From an uncultured Rhodospirillaceae bacterium (lineage in GTDB: Bacteria; Pseudomonadota; Alphaproteobacteria; Rhodospirillales; Magnetospirillaceae), in assembly GCA_903901915.1 (NCBI GenBank), contig CAIUSV010000061.1, positions 31,917 through 95,916 of the forward strand: 64,000 nucleotides of DNA. Direction: 5' to 3'. This document shows, in pieces, positions 42,461-53,427 of this stretch (position 1 is its first letter; every line of letters begins with the position of its first letter). The notes beneath the pieces were generated by a model that made no database searches, had not been told where the DNA came from, and was given only the letters and a program-made list of their open reading frames with translations. Both the position numbers and the translations under genes were made by a program.

Positions 42461-44520
42461 GCCCGTGGCGTGGCCGCGCCGGCAGGATGATGTATCTGTT
42501 GCGGGTGGCGGCATCGCTGCCGCCGCGGGTGATCGTCCGCAAGGGGGCGCGGCTGATCAAGGACCGGTTCGGCATCATCTTCAGACGCCGGGTGGACTCG
42601 TATGCCCCACTTTCCCCCGTCCGGCCGCAGCCACGGCTGGAGCGGCTGGATATGTCCGGCGTGGCGGCGAATGCCGGCACGCTGAACGCCCTGATTCCAC
42701 TTTATCGCGATCACCGCTTTGACCTGCTGGGATCGGGGTGGGTGCGGGTCGCCCATGGCCGCGCCATGGCCCCGGCGGATGTCGCGGCCGGCCATCAGCC
42801 CGGCAACCGGGTGCGGTCGGAGGCGATCCTGGGCCTGATCGGCGACCCCGACTATCGCCTGATCGATTGGCATGTGGATTTCAAATCGGGCTACCGCTGG
42901 TCGCCCTCCACCTGGGGGCGGGCCATCGCCTATGGCCATTTGCCGGGCGTGGATGTCAAGGTGCCGTGGGAACTGGCCCGGATGCAGCATCTGGCGCATC
43001 TCGCCTGCGCCTGGGGGCTTTCGCCCGATCCCGCCCTGGCCGCTGAATTCCGTAATCAGGTCCTCGACTTCCTGGGCAGTAATCCGCCGGGATGGGGAGT
43101 GAACTGGGCCTGCCCCATGGATGTGGCCATTCGCGCCGTCAACATCGCGGTGGCGTGGGACCTGTTCCGGGTCCAGGGCGCACGGTTCGACGATGCCTTC
43201 GAGGCCGAATTGGCGGCGGCCCTGCTGGCCCATGGCCGCCATGTGGTCGAGTTCCTGGAATGGCACGATGACCACCGGGCCAATCATTATCTGGCCGACA
43301 TCGCCGGTCTGGCCTTTATCGCCGTCTATCTGCCCCGCAGTGCCGAAACCGATCTGTGGCTGGCCTTCGCGGTTCAGCAGTTGGACGCCGAGATCAAGCG
43401 CCAGTTCACCCCCGATGGGGCCAATTTCGAGGCGTCCACCGCCTATCATCGGCTGTCGGCCGAGATGGCGATTTACGCCGTCGCCCTGATCCTGGGCCTG
43501 CCGGAACAGCGCCGTGCCGCCCTGGGCGAATTCGATGCCCGGTTGTGGCGGCGGGTGGGACCGCCGCGGGTGGTTGGCGCGCCGGTCTCGTGGCCACCCT
43601 TCTCGCCGGAGACCCTCGACCGTCTGGCGGGCGCCGCCGGTTTCGCCGCCGCCATCACCAAGCCGTCGGGCGAAATCGTCCAGATCGGTGACAATGATTC
43701 CGGGCGATTTCTGAAGCTGTCACCGTTGTTCGAGCCGACATCGTCCGGCCCGCGTGAACGTCACCTCGATCCGTCGGGCGTGATCGCCGCCGCCAAGGGA
43801 CTGTTCGATCTCGACCTTGCCACACCGCCGGAAACCACCCTGGAAACCGCGGTGGTCGGTGCCTTGGCGGCGGGGTGGCGTTGCCCGGCCGGCCGGGCCG
43901 AAGCGGCGGTGGTGGAAAAGCCGTTCGAGCCGGGCGAGGCCTCGCGGCTGCGCATCATCCCGCCCGATCCCGGCGCGCTGGAGGGATTGCGGCCCATCGC
44001 CTATCCCCATTTCGGCCTGTTCATCTGGCGGAACGCGCGGAGCTTCATCGCGGTTCGCTGCGGCCCCATCGGCCAGAACGGCAACGGTGGCCATGCCCAC
44101 AACGACCAGCTGACGGTGGAGATCGAGATCGACGGTGTGCCCTGGGCGCGCGATCCCGGCACTTATCTCTATACCCCCGACCTGGAGGCGCGGAACCGAT
44201 ACCGTTCGGTTCTGGCGCATTTCGCCCCTCGCCACGGGCGCCAGGAGCCGGCCCGTTTCATCTCGCCCTTCCGGCTGGGCGATCACGCCAAGGCCGAGGT
44301 CTTGCGCTTCGGATCCGATTTCGTCGGCCTGCACCGTGGCTTCGGGACCACCGTCCATCGCCGCGTCGCCTTCGAAGGCGGAGCCATCGTGGTGGAGGAC
44401 TGGCCCGGCAGCGGTGAGGTCGAGATCCGCTCGCCCGAGGCGCTCGCCCGGCTGTGGGGGCTGACCCTGCCGTTCTCGCCGGGCTACGGATTGATGGCGG
44501 CCGACCCGACGCACCGTTGA
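42457..44520 (+). CDS. Heparinase II/III family protein
   Basis: A 687-aa protein with an N-terminal (alpha/alpha) toroid (W-A-C-P-M-D-V-A-I-R, D-D-H-R-A-N-H-Y-L and E-A-S-T-A-Y-H-R-L) and a C-terminal beta-sandwich holding the family's G-G-H-A-H-N-D-Q-L-T-V-E motif. These are polysaccharide lyases or lyase-like proteins often encoded in O-antigen/exopolysaccharide clusters. No signal peptide is obvious. Uronic acid-containing substrate is likely given the UXS gene, but not shown. Coupled to the small ORF upstream. Confidence 0.88.
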   Translation: MSPWRGRAGRMMYLLRVAASLPPRVIVRKGARLIKDRFGIIFRRRVDSYAPLSPVRPQPRLERLDMSGVAANAGTLNALIPLYRDHRFDLLGSGWVRVAHGRAMAPADVAAGHQPGNRVRSEAILGLIGDPDYRLIDWHVDFKSGYRWSPSTWGRAIAYGHLPGVDVKVPWELARMQHLAHLACAWGLSPDPALAAEFRNQVLDFLGSNPPGWGVNWACPMDVAIRAVNIAVAWDLFRVQGARFDDAFEAELAAALLAHGRHVVEFLEWHDDHRANHYLADIAGLAFIAVYLPRSAETDLWLAFAVQQLDAEIKRQFTPDGANFEASTAYHRLSAEMAIYAVALILGLPEQRRAALGEFDARLWRRVGPPRVVGAPVSWPPFSPETLDRLAGAAGFAAAITKPSGEIVQIGDNDSGRFLKLSPLFEPTSSGPRERHLDPSGVIAAAKGLFDLDLATPPETTLETAVVGALAAGWRCPAGRAEAAVVEKPFEPGEASRLRIIPPDPGALEGLRPIAYPHFGLFIWRNARSFIAVRCGPIGQNGNGGHAHNDQLTVEIEIDGVPWARDPGTYLYTPDLEARNRYRSVLAHFAPRHGRQEPARFISPFRLGDHAKAEVLRFGSDFVGLHRGFGTTVHRRVAFEGGAIVVEDWPGSGEVEIRSPEALARLWGLTLPFSPGYGLMAADPTHR

Positions 44521-44636
44521 AGAACCGCCCGGCGGCGGCAAAGTCGGCGGATGTCCCCCTCGCCGTGTCTGGTGGTTCTGGCCCTGCCGCTGGCTGGCCG
44601 TCGTCATTGCACGGAAGATAACGTGACGGTGGGGAG

Positions 44637-46853
44637 CTACTTGCTTTCCATCTCGTAGACGCCGGACCAGTCGGGCGGCGGCGGTGCGGCGAGATAGCGG
44701 CGGCAGCGTTCGATGAAGATGGATGCCAGCCTGTCGCCGGGGGCAAACGCCGCCAGCGCCTGGTAAAGGTCGATGGCATCCTGCCAGCGGCGCTCGCCAT
44801 AGGCGGCGAACGCCGATTCGGTCAGGCGGCAGCTCTCGAGCTGGGCCGGTGTCGGCAACAGCTCCGGTGGTCCGTCGCGCAACGCCACCAGCTCGTATAG
44901 TTTTTCGCCGACCACCCGCCCCTTCACCGCCACCAGATCCAGCGGCCGTGCCAGCACACGGTCGCCGGCGGCGGCCACCACCGCCGCGCTGGCACAGATC
45001 TGAGTGCCGTAGACCTTGTTGACGCCTTCGAGGCGGGCGGCGACGTTGACGCCGTCGCCAACCGCCGTGTAGCTCATGCGCTGCGGCGAGCCGATATTGC
45101 CGACGATGACCCCGGCGGTATGAAGGCCGAAACGGATGAACATGGTGGGCAGTCCCGTCGCTTCCCAACTGGCGTTCAGACGGGCTTGCGCCTCCTTCGC
45201 CTTCAGAGCGGCGATACAGCCCCGCAAGGCATGGTCGTCGCACCAGAGCGGCGCGCCCCAGAACGCCATGACCGAATCGCCGATATATTTGTCGACGGTG
45301 CCGAACTCCTCGGCGACGCAGTCGGAAATGGTGGCGAGATGGCGCGAGACGTGGATCATCAGGTCGCCGGCGTTCATGCGTTCGGCCAGACTGGTGAAGC
45401 CGGCGATGTCCGAGAACATTACCGTCAGCGTGCGATCCTGACCGCCCAGTTCGATCGGGCGGCCGCTTTCCACCAGTTGGCGGACCAGATCCTGAGGCAC
45501 GAACATGCCGAAGGTCCGAAGCGCCCGCTTCATCATGTTGAGCGAATGGACCAGCTCGCTGATCTCGGCGACGGTGGCATGCACGGCGATGGGGTCGGCC
45601 AGATCGAATTTCTGTATCTTCTGGATCTCTGACCGCAGGCGGGCGATCGGACGGGTGATCCAGCGCGAGAGCAGGCCGACGCCCAGCAGACCGATCAGTG
45701 TCAGCAAGACGCCGATGGTGATGATGTCGCGATTATTCGCCTTCAGCGTTCCGACGAAATCGTCCTCCAGCACGATGATGGCCAGCAGCCATTTCTTGCC
45801 GAAATGATCGGGAAGGCCGTTAAACGAGGCGATGTAGCGCTTGCCGTCCGAGTCCAGGTGGATGAGGTTGGCCGGCGCCGCGCGATAGGCGGTGAAGGCA
45901 TCGCTGATCTTGGCCTCGCCCAATTCGGCGGCCTTGACCAGGGAAAGTTTAAGGCCGTTCTGACGGATCGCTCTCGACGCCTCGGGAAAGGCGATCAGTT
46001 GTTCCTGCTCGTCCACCACCAGGGCGATACCGGATACCCCCAGGTCAAGGCTGGCGAGAAAATCGGAAAGCTGCTTGACCGCCACGTTGGCCGCGGCGAC
46101 GCCGATCACCCGGCCGTCGTGGGCCACGATCGGATAGGCGGCGGTGACGCCGGGTTGGCGGTTGCTGGTATAGACCAGCAGATCGCTCCAGATCAGCCCG
46201 CCGCTCTTGACGGCGTCCTTGTACCAGGGCCGCGGGCGCGGATCGTAGTTCAGCATATTCGAGGTTTCGGTGCCGACGACGGTGCCGTCCCGGGTCACAT
46301 AGCTCCAGATGTCGGAATAACCGCCGGCATGACGGTCGATAACCCGCAACGCATAGCGCGCCGCGGCGGGAGGCGCGGCGTCGTTGGCCCCGAACTTCTC
46401 GGTTCCCGGCGGGATGGGGAACGCCTGCAAGAATCTCCCGTCGGCCTCGAAGGCGAGATAGATGCTTTGCAGCTGGGGCGCCGAATCCAGCAGGCTCATC
46501 ATGTAGGGGAACAGGCTGCCGTCGCGGGCCTTGGCCTCGTCGATCCGGGCCAGTTGGGCACTGGCCTCCACGTCCGCCGCCACCGGCTCGAGCAGCGCCA
46601 TGGTCCGGTCGATTCCCGACACCGCCACCCGGGCGACGAAGCGTTCGGTAAGATCGAGGACCGATCCGGAGTTCTTGTAATAGGCGAAGGCGACCAGGGT
46701 GGCGATAACCAGCGCAAGCAGCGTGGCGAAGACGGAAAGAATGTTCACTTGCAGGGTCAGAGTATGCCGACGCTTGTGCCTGCGTCGTTCTGACATCACT
46801 TTGGTAGCAGCCGGGCCGGTGCCGCCCTCCACGGGCAAAGAAGTCTGCGTCAT
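44637..46853 (-). CDS. Membrane adenylate/guanylate cyclase with Cache and HAMP domains
   Basis: A 738-aa class III cyclase. A cytoplasmic Lys/Arg-rich tail precedes TM1 (about 35-57); a large periplasmic double-Cache region (about 60-350, with D-P-R-P-R-P-W-Y and A-A-Y-P-I) follows; then TM2, HAMP and the catalytic domain. Metal aspartates lie in F-S-D-I-A-G-F and I-G-D-S-V-M-A-F-W-G; the K-Y-I-G-D lysine and N-V-A-A-R-L-E are present, so it should be active, most likely making cAMP. Start 46853 (M-T-Q-T) preferred to 46919. Located downstream of the hybrid kinase on the same strand. Confidence 0.9.
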   Translation of the reverse strand: MTQTSLPVEGGTGPAATKVMSERRRHKRRHTLTLQVNILSVFATLLALVIATLVAFAYYKNSGSVLDLTERFVARVAVSGIDRTMALLEPVAADVEASAQLARIDEAKARDGSLFPYMMSLLDSAPQLQSIYLAFEADGRFLQAFPIPPGTEKFGANDAAPPAAARYALRVIDRHAGGYSDIWSYVTRDGTVVGTETSNMLNYDPRPRPWYKDAVKSGGLIWSDLLVYTSNRQPGVTAAYPIVAHDGRVIGVAAANVAVKQLSDFLASLDLGVSGIALVVDEQEQLIAFPEASRAIRQNGLKLSLVKAAELGEAKISDAFTAYRAAPANLIHLDSDGKRYIASFNGLPDHFGKKWLLAIIVLEDDFVGTLKANNRDIITIGVLLTLIGLLGVGLLSRWITRPIARLRSEIQKIQKFDLADPIAVHATVAEISELVHSLNMMKRALRTFGMFVPQDLVRQLVESGRPIELGGQDRTLTVMFSDIAGFTSLAERMNAGDLMIHVSRHLATISDCVAEEFGTVDKYIGDSVMAFWGAPLWCDDHALRGCIAALKAKEAQARLNASWEATGLPTMFIRFGLHTAGVIVGNIGSPQRMSYTAVGDGVNVAARLEGVNKVYGTQICASAAVVAAAGDRVLARPLDLVAVKGRVVGEKLYELVALRDGPPELLPTPAQLESCRLTESAFAAYGERRWQDAIDLYQALAAFAPGDRLASIFIERCRRYLAAPPPPDWSGVYEMESK

Positions 46854-46979
46854 CCCGTACCCCACATCTAACGCAATCGTGAACCTGGGTGAAATGGTGA
46901 CGAGGGAGACGGACGGCAATGCCCTGAATCGATGACAGGCGGACCACCGTTCAACCTTCCGGCGCCCCTTCTCCGCCTC

Positions 46980-49808
46980 CTACTGTTCGTTGTCCAGCCT
47001 GGCGATGGCCTCGCAGACGACGTTCAGTCGTTTTTCCAGTTGGTCCGCCAGAACGAGGATCTCGGCATCGTCGGCATCGCCGGCAACGGCCTCTTCCAGG
47101 CTTGTCGCCAGGGTTTGAATCCCGACCACCCCCACCTGCGCCGAAGCGCCGCGCAGGGAGTGGGCCAGACGCCGAGCGTCCTGGCGGTCGGTGGCGGCCA
47201 TCAACTCGCGGAAACGGATCATGCTCTGTTCAAACGAGGCGGCGTATTCTCGAATATAGCCTATATACCGATCCGGTCTTCCTGGATACGAAGGCCCTTT
47301 TGTTAGATCTATATCGGCAACATGCGACAAACACTTATTGATTATACCGATATTGCCGCCGCCACCATTATATGTATTATTTTTTGTATCAATTGATATT
47401 TTTTCCTTGTCACCAAGCCATCTCCACAGGGTAGTGACCAGATGTTCCGGCTGAAGCGGCTTGGTCAGGAAATCATTCATGCCGGCGTCCAGGCACCTTT
47501 GGCGATCTTCCTGGAAGGCGTTTGCCGTCAACGCGATGATCGGGGTCGTGCGGTATCCGGGTAATTCGCGGATGCATGCCGTCGCCTCCAGCCCGTCCAT
47601 CACCGGCATCTGCATATCCATCAAGATCAGGTCGTAGGGTGCCTGCGACGCCATTTCGACCACGGCGCCCCCATCCGGGGCCAGGTCCGCCGTCAGACCG
47701 ATCTCTTCAAGCATGTCTTGAACGACCTCGCGGTTCAGGGGAATGTCCTCACCCACGAGAAGCCGGATGCCCGGTGGAAAGCGGGCTGGGGCGGCCCCGG
47801 GATTATCGCCGCGGCGGTCCGGGCCGGCATAGGCGGACGTCGCGACAACGCCCGGCAACGCCTCCACGGCGATGTCTCCGGCGCGTTGCAGTCGGGCGGT
47901 GAACCAGAAGCGGCTGCCGACCCCCGGGGTGCTTTGCACCCCCACCTTGCCGCCCATCAGTTCGGCGAGCTGGCGGGTTATGGCCAATCCCAGCCCGGTA
48001 CCGCCAAAGCGCCGGGTGGTGGTGCCGTCCGCCTGCTCGAAGGCGCCGAACAGGCGCTTGAGCACCTCCGGTTCCATGCCGATGCCGCTGTCTTCCACCT
48101 CGAAATAAAGCGCCACGTCTTCGCCGCCGGCGCCGTCGCGATCGGCCGCCCGGGCCAGACGGACCCGAATGGTCACCGCGCCATTCCTGGTGAATTTGGC
48201 GGCGTTGCCGAGATAGTTGATCAGGCATTGGCTGATCCGCATGGCATCGCCGACCAACCGGTCCGGCACCCCGGGTGCCACCTCGACCCGGAGGTCAAGC
48301 CCGTTTTTCTGCACCAGCGGACCGACCTGGCTGGTCACATTGGAAAGCAGCACAGCCAATTGAAATTCTTCCGGGTTGAGGGTCATCTTCCCGGCTTCGA
48401 TCTTGGACATGTCGAGAATATCGTTGATCAATCCAAGCAGATGTTTGGCCGACTGATCGATCTTGGCCAGCCGATCGGCATCCTCGGCCCGATGGGTCTT
48501 GCGCCGCAGGCTGCGGGTGAAGCCGATAATGGCGTTCATGGGCGTGCGGATTTCATGGCTCATATTGGCCAGGAATTCACTTTTCGCCCGATTTGCCGCC
48601 TCGGCCTCGGCTTTCGCCGCATTCAACTGGGTGGTGCGGATATCGACCAGATGTTCCAGTTCGCTGCGGGACTTCCTCTCGCTCTCCAGCAATTGCCTTT
48701 CGAGATTCCTGCGCTCGGTGATGTCATGGAAAACAATAACCGCACCAGAAAGTTTTCCTGTTTCATTGTCTATAATCGCAGAGTGGCTGAATTCAACCGG
48801 GAATGATGTGCCATCAACTCTCCAATACACGTCATTATCATATCGAATCGCCCCAGACATATCGTTCACATTAAAGTTCCTGATGTATTGCCTGGTTGGG
48901 CATTCCTCGACCGGATAGACACTGCCATCCGCCCGACGGTGATGGTGGGTGGCGTGCAGATCGCAGCCGATGTCCTGGTCACCGCTCCAGCCAAGCATGT
49001 CCTTGCCAGCCTGATTTATAAAAAATACCTTTCCTGAAAGGTCGATGCCGCATATCCCTTCGTTCGCCGATGACAATATAAGATCGCCATGCTTCTTGGC
49101 CGACTCGGCGATCTGGTGCAATCGTTCTTTTTCTTTGATCAGTAACTCTGTAGACTGATGCTTTAGTTTAAGTATTTCCGCCATTCGGTTGAATGCCAGA
49201 ATCGTCGTGCCGATTTCATCCCGAGGTCCCGTATATTTTATTTCCGATATATCACCGTGGGAAATTCCGTCGGCTCCTTCCTGCAATAATTTGAGCCGAC
49301 CGGTGAGATAATTGCCCAACAGGAACGAAAAGCCGGCCACCAGAACCATCTCGATGGCGGCAAGCAGGACGAAAACCCCGCCGGCCCGGGAAATGGTCGA
49401 ATCGATGGTTCCGGCATGGAAGCCGATTTCAACCCGGCCGAAGTCGATGCCGCCTTCGCTTATGGTGGATGAGGACGACACAACGCGTTCGACCTCGCCA
49501 CCGCCATCCCGTCCAACGCTGTTCTGTCGCTGCGCCAGCACGCGGCCGCTGGCATCGACCAGCCGGGCATAGGCCAGATCGGGATTGGTCGCCACCTCGT
49601 CAAAGAACGAGCGCAGCGAAGCGATGTCGCCGGCAATCGCCGCGTTCTTGATGGTGGTCGCGAACATGTGCGCCGACGTCACCGCGCGGGCCGTCAGCGC
49701 ATCTTCATTGGTGCCACGTAGATAGGACAGGCCATTCCAGACCAGCGACACCAAAAGGATGGCCTCGATAGCGGCGATGCCCAGAATGGTCTTCAGGCGA
49801 AAGGACAT
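46980..49808 (-). CDS. Hybrid sensor histidine kinase (HAMP-PAS-HisKA-HATPase-REC-HPt)
   Basis: A 942-aa membrane kinase. TM1 (about 7-28), a small periplasmic domain (about 30-140), TM2 (about 142-165), HAMP (about 166-220), PAS (about 245-365), HisKA with phospho-His in S-H-E-I-R-T-P, HATPase (G-x-G-L-G-L box), receiver with phospho-Asp in L-M-D-M-Q-M-P, and an HPt with A-H-S-L-R-G-A. An internal phosphorelay is complete; the receiving response regulator is not in the window. The REC-HPt linker and part of the PAS region are markedly AT-rich, unlike the neighbouring genes. Confidence 0.93.
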   Translation of the reverse strand: MSFRLKTILGIAAIEAILLVSLVWNGLSYLRGTNEDALTARAVTSAHMFATTIKNAAIAGDIASLRSFFDEVATNPDLAYARLVDASGRVLAQRQNSVGRDGGGEVERVVSSSSTISEGGIDFGRVEIGFHAGTIDSTISRAGGVFVLLAAIEMVLVAGFSFLLGNYLTGRLKLLQEGADGISHGDISEIKYTGPRDEIGTTILAFNRMAEILKLKHQSTELLIKEKERLHQIAESAKKHGDLILSSANEGICGIDLSGKVFFINQAGKDMLGWSGDQDIGCDLHATHHHRRADGSVYPVEECPTRQYIRNFNVNDMSGAIRYDNDVYWRVDGTSFPVEFSHSAIIDNETGKLSGAVIVFHDITERRNLERQLLESERKSRSELEHLVDIRTTQLNAAKAEAEAANRAKSEFLANMSHEIRTPMNAIIGFTRSLRRKTHRAEDADRLAKIDQSAKHLLGLINDILDMSKIEAGKMTLNPEEFQLAVLLSNVTSQVGPLVQKNGLDLRVEVAPGVPDRLVGDAMRISQCLINYLGNAAKFTRNGAVTIRVRLARAADRDGAGGEDVALYFEVEDSGIGMEPEVLKRLFGAFEQADGTTTRRFGGTGLGLAITRQLAELMGGKVGVQSTPGVGSRFWFTARLQRAGDIAVEALPGVVATSAYAGPDRRGDNPGAAPARFPPGIRLLVGEDIPLNREVVQDMLEEIGLTADLAPDGGAVVEMASQAPYDLILMDMQMPVMDGLEATACIRELPGYRTTPIIALTANAFQEDRQRCLDAGMNDFLTKPLQPEHLVTTLWRWLGDKEKISIDTKNNTYNGGGGNIGIINKCLSHVADIDLTKGPSYPGRPDRYIGYIREYAASFEQSMIRFRELMAATDRQDARRLAHSLRGASAQVGVVGIQTLATSLEEAVAGDADDAEILVLADQLEKRLNVVCEAIARLDNEQ
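47240..47410. other. AT-rich patch inside the hybrid kinase gene
   Basis: This stretch encodes the linker between receiver and HPt domains ([22 protein letters not shown]) and is far lower in GC than flanking sequence, with codons such as ATA and TTA that are rare in the window. It suggests a different origin for the HPt end of the gene. Confidence 0.6.
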
Positions 49809-50070
49809 GTCCGGTTGTCCACCATCGTCGCTAAAAAATATGCCTCACCCCGGTTGCGATCTTGATGCCGCGGGCGGCAAGGGCTTCTCCGACATCTGCC
49901 CACCGGTCAACGCGATTTGGTCTTATTGGTTCGAGCGAAATAAGGATTGCGCACGCCAGCTGATCAAACTCCCATATGGGACCGGCCCGGCAAAAATTCC
50001 ATCCGTGAAGACGGCCGCGCGGCGGTGGGCGGACCGTTCAATCACCCCAAGGCCAAGCCCGATGGCGGGG

Positions 50071-51477
50071 CTATCGGCCCTCGATCCGGGAGCGGATCTC
50101 TTCGGCGAACTGGGACAGGGTATCATCGCGCGCGCCCATCACCACGATGCGGTCGCCGGGACGCGCCATCTCCACCAGCACATCGCCGCATCGGCTTCGC
50201 TCGGGATAGGCCAGGGCATTGCGGCCATGCCCGGATACGCCTTGGGCGATGTCGGCGCTGGTGACCGAGCGATCGACCGTGCCGCCGAAATAGACCGGGT
50301 CGGGCAGGACCAGGACATCGTCGGGCCGCATGGTCTCGGTGAAGCAGGCGATGAATTCGTCACGCATCAGCCGCAACGGCCCGAAGCCATGGGGCTGGAA
50401 CATGATCAGCAACCGCCCCGGCCAGTCGTGCAGGGTCGCCATGGTGGCGGCGATCTTGTCGGGATTGTGGGCGAAATCGTCGATGACGGTGACGCCCGCC
50501 GCCGTCCCCACCACCTCCAGCCGACGGCGTACGCCGGCGAACTCGCCCAGCGCCCGCGCCGCCTCGGTCAGGCCTACTCCGGCGGCGGTGGCGGCGGCAA
50601 GGGCGGCGAGGGCGTTGGCGACATTGTGGCGACCGGGCACGCCGAGGCGCACCGGCACGCTTCGACCGCCGAGGCGATCGCGCACGATAAAGGCGATGCC
50701 GTCCGGGGCGGGGGTGACGTCCCGGGCCAACAAATCGGCACGGTCGTCGTGCAGACTGAAGGTGCGCAGAGTGTCGGGGGACAACGTGGCGGCCAGTGCC
50801 GCCGTCTCGTCATTGTCCAGATTGAGGATGGCGGTCTTGGCCCTGGCGGTGAAACCGGCGAAGAGAATCCGCAGTTCGTCCATGGATTTATGGTCGAGCG
50901 CGATGTTGTTGACCACCGCGATGGCCGGGACGTAGCGGGCGATGGAGCCGTCGCTTTCGTCCACCTCGGCGACGAAGGCCGGGCCGCTTCCCACCAGGGC
51001 GCTGGCGAAGGGGGACTGGGCATCGGCGAAGTTTTTCATCACCGCGCCGTTCATCACCGTCGGATCGGTCCCGGCGCGATGCAAGATCCAGCCGATCATG
51101 CCGGTGGTGGTGGATTTGCCGCTGGTGCCGGCGACGCCCAACCCCATCGGGGCGGCGTTGAACAATCGGGCAAGAAGCTCGGCCCGGGTCATCATTTTCA
51201 GTCCCAGCGCGCGGGCGGCCCGGACGTCGGGTACGCTATCCTCGACCGCCGCCGAGGTCACCAGCACCTGATCGGCACCGGTGACGCCGCTGCCGTCCTG
51301 GGGAAACAGGCCGATGCCCCGCGACCGCAGGAACTCGAACTTGGAGCCGATACGGCCCTGATCCAGCGCGCGGTCCGATCCGGCGACGGCATGGCCCCGC
51401 GCCTGAACGATCAGCGCCAGCGGCAGCATGCCGCTGCCGCCGATGCCGCAAAAGAAATAAGCGCTGTCTCGTTCCAT
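50071..51477 (-). CDS. Mur ligase family protein (MurC/Mpl-like)
   Basis: A 468-aa three-domain Mur ligase. N-terminal UDP-binding [14 protein letters not shown]-loop G-T-S-G-K-S-T-T-T near residue 115, and D-D-F-A-H-N-P in the C-terminal domain. The middle-domain motif reads [10 protein letters not shown]. Divergent by 48 nt from an LD-carboxypeptidase, so a murein-recycling ligase of Mpl type (joining tripeptide to UDP-MurNAc) is the better guess, though the sequence could be a second MurC. The ATP and ligase motifs are intact. Confidence 0.82.
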   Translation of the reverse strand: MERDSAYFFCGIGGSGMLPLALIVQARGHAVAGSDRALDQGRIGSKFEFLRSRGIGLFPQDGSGVTGADQVLVTSAAVEDSVPDVRAARALGLKMMTRAELLARLFNAAPMGLGVAGTSGKSTTTGMIGWILHRAGTDPTVMNGAVMKNFADAQSPFASALVGSGPAFVAEVDESDGSIARYVPAIAVVNNIALDHKSMDELRILFAGFTARAKTAILNLDNDETAALAATLSPDTLRTFSLHDDRADLLARDVTPAPDGIAFIVRDRLGGRSVPVRLGVPGRHNVANALAALAAATAAGVGLTEAARALGEFAGVRRRLEVVGTAAGVTVIDDFAHNPDKIAATMATLHDWPGRLLIMFQPHGFGPLRLMRDEFIACFTETMRPDDVLVLPDPVYFGGTVDRSVTSADIAQGVSGHGRNALAYPERSRCGDVLVEMARPGDRIVVMGARDDTLSQFAEEIRSRIEGR

Positions 51478-51525
51478 GGGCGGAGGCTACAATCCGCCCG
51501 GTAAGGTGGCAAGGGTTTCGGGACG

Positions 51526-52371
51526 ATGGCGGGGGACAGGACCAGGATCGGCGTGGTGGCGCCGGGATCGCGGATCGATCCGGCCATCGCCCGGCAGGTC
51601 ACCGACCTGACGGCGCGTCTTTACCCGGACCGGACCATCGAGCTGTTCTTTCATTCCCAGTGCTTTGCCGCCGCCGGCCATTTCGCCGGCGACGACGACA
51701 CCCGCCTCGCCGCGTTCGTCGAGATCGCCAATGACGACGGCTTCGACGCCCTGTGGTTCGCCCGCGGCGGCTATGGCTCGGGCCGTCTGGTGGAACGCCT
51801 GCTGCCTGCCCTGGCCCCGGCGGCGCGACGGAAGGTCTATCTCGGTTATTCCGACGCCGGCTCGGTGTTGGGCGCGCTTTACGGCCAAGGGTTCGGCCGC
51901 GTCGCCCATGGCCCGATGCCGGTGGACATCACCCGTCCGAACGGCGACGCGGCGGTGGCCCGCGCCCTGTCCTTCCTGATCGAGCGGAGCCCCGAGACTC
52001 TGGAACCCTCGCTGTCGCCCGGGGTAGCGGCGGTCGCCTTCAACCTCACCATTCTGTGCCATCTGCTGGGCACGCCGTTTCAGCCCGACCTCGCCGGGCA
52101 TGTGCTGATGTTGGAAGAGGTGTCGGAATACATGTACCGGATCGACCGCGATCTGCTGCAACTGACCAGCAACCCCGCCATCCGCCGGATAGCCGGGTTA
52201 AGGCTGGGCCGCTGTTCCGCCATTCCCGCCAACCAGCCCGACTTCGCCCTTGCCGAGGACGAGGTTGCCCGCCTGTGGTGCGAGCGGGCGGGCATCGCCT
52301 GGCTGGGCCGGGCCGATATCGGCCATGATGTCGGCAACAAGGTGGTGCCGTTCGGCCGGTGGCCGGCATGA
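51526..52371 (+). CDS. ldcA: LD-carboxypeptidase (peptidase S66)
   Basis: A 281-aa cytoplasmic LdcA-type enzyme that trims the terminal D-Ala from recycled murein tetrapeptides. The nucleophile serine is in G-Y-S-D-A-G near residue 107. The glutamate is in M-L-E-E-V-S-E-Y and the histidine in I-G-H-D-V-G-N-K near the C-terminus, giving the full Ser-Glu-His triad. The A-R-G-G-Y-G segment is also typical. Divergent from the Mur ligase gene; together with an AmpG-like permease at 20.6 kb this completes a plausible recycling set. Confidence 0.93.
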   Translation: MAGDRTRIGVVAPGSRIDPAIARQVTDLTARLYPDRTIELFFHSQCFAAAGHFAGDDDTRLAAFVEIANDDGFDALWFARGGYGSGRLVERLLPALAPAARRKVYLGYSDAGSVLGALYGQGFGRVAHGPMPVDITRPNGDAAVARALSFLIERSPETLEPSLSPGVAAVAFNLTILCHLLGTPFQPDLAGHVLMLEEVSEYMYRIDRDLLQLTSNPAIRRIAGLRLGRCSAIPANQPDFALAEDEVARLWCERAGIAWLGRADIGHDVGNKVVPFGRWPA

Positions 52372-52471
52372 ACGACAGCGCATCCCCTTTTCGGAACGAT
52401 AGTGCCTAGCCAGCCGCGGGCGGGCATGGTTCACTGGGATCGGGTTTCGGGCTTTCGGGTTTTTCAACATC

Positions 52472-53344
52472 ATGGGCGAGCAGACGGAATTCGCCGTCCT
52501 GGCCAAGCGGCTGGGGGATCGGGTCAGGCGTTTTCGCGCCCGGCGCGGCATGTCGCGCAAGGACCTGTCGCGCCATGCCGGCATTTCCGAACGCTATCTC
52601 GCCCAGCTCGAAGGCGGCCACGCCAATGTCAGCTTCAACATTCTGTGGCTGCTGGCCCAGGCCATGGACCTGCCTATCGCCGAGATGATCGAGCCCGAGA
52701 CCGACGCCCATCATCCCGATCTGATCCTGGCCCGCAAGTTCCTCGAATCCCTGACCCCCGAACAGCAATCCGAGGCCTACGTGGTGTTGCGCCACACGTT
52801 CAAGCGCGGCCTGAAACTGTCGCGGCGGGTCGCCCTGATCGGTCTGCGCGGCGCCGGAAAGACCACCTTGGGCAAGGCTCTGGCCGAACGCTTCGGCGTG
52901 CCCTTCGTGCGCGTCACCTCGGTGATCGAGCAGATCGCCGGCATGGATATGACCGAGATCCTGCTGTCCATGGGTCAGAAGGGCTATCGCAAGCTGGAAC
53001 GCAGCGCGTTGGAAAATTCGGTGAAGAGCCACCAGAGCATGGTCCTGGAATCCGGCGGCTCGCTGGTCTCCGAGCCCGAGACCTTCGAGCTGTTGCTGCA
53101 ATCATGCTTCACCGTGTGGGTCCAGGCCTCGCCCGAGGATCACATGCGCCGGGTGATGGGCCAGGGCGACCTGCGTCCCTTCGCCGGCCAGCAGGTGGCG
53201 GCGATGGAGGATCTGAAGACCATTCTCGACGCCCGGCGCCACCTTTACGGCCGGGCCAACGCGGTGCTCAACACCTCGGGCCTCACCGTCGAGCAGAGCA
53301 TCGACGACCTGTCGCGCCTGTGCGCCCCGCATCTCGGGCTGTAG
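52472..53344 (+). CDS. boxR: BoxR/BzdR-type benzoyl-CoA-responsive regulator
   Basis: A 290-aa regulator: an XRE-type HTH (about residues 13-70, with S-R-K-D-L-S-R-H-A-G-I-S-E-R-Y-L-A-Q-L-E-G) joined to a shikimate-kinase-like effector domain whose P-loop is L-I-G-L-R-G-A-G-K-T-T. This fusion is characteristic of BoxR and BzdR, in which benzoyl-CoA binding relieves repression. It heads the box cluster. A half operator (ATAGTGC, 52399-52405) lies upstream and an operator-like palindrome follows its stop. Confidence 0.93.
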   Translation: MGEQTEFAVLAKRLGDRVRRFRARRGMSRKDLSRHAGISERYLAQLEGGHANVSFNILWLLAQAMDLPIAEMIEPETDAHHPDLILARKFLESLTPEQQSEAYVVLRHTFKRGLKLSRRVALIGLRGAGKTTLGKALAERFGVPFVRVTSVIEQIAGMDMTEILLSMGQKGYRKLERSALENSVKSHQSMVLESGGSLVSEPETFELLLQSCFTVWVQASPEDHMRRVMGQGDLRPFAGQQVAAMEDLKTILDARRHLYGRANAVLNTSGLTVEQSIDDLSRLCAPHLGL

Positions 53345-53354
53345 TCTCGCATCA

Positions 53355-53367
53355 TGCACTATAATGC
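53355..53367 (+). promoter_or_regulatory. BoxR-type operator-like site over a -10 box
   Basis: TGCACTATAATGC is a near-palindrome that matches the perfect site upstream of boxC except for one base per arm. It contains a consensus -10 TATAAT (53360-53365). It lies in the 83-nt gap between boxR and the DUF4863 gene, so that gene and its follower probably have a BoxR-controlled promoter of their own. Confidence 0.6.
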
Positions 53368-53427
53368 TTCTGTCGTCGCCAAAGCGGTGATATCGTGCCT
53401 ATCACTCAGCCAGGGGAGGGTCACGCC

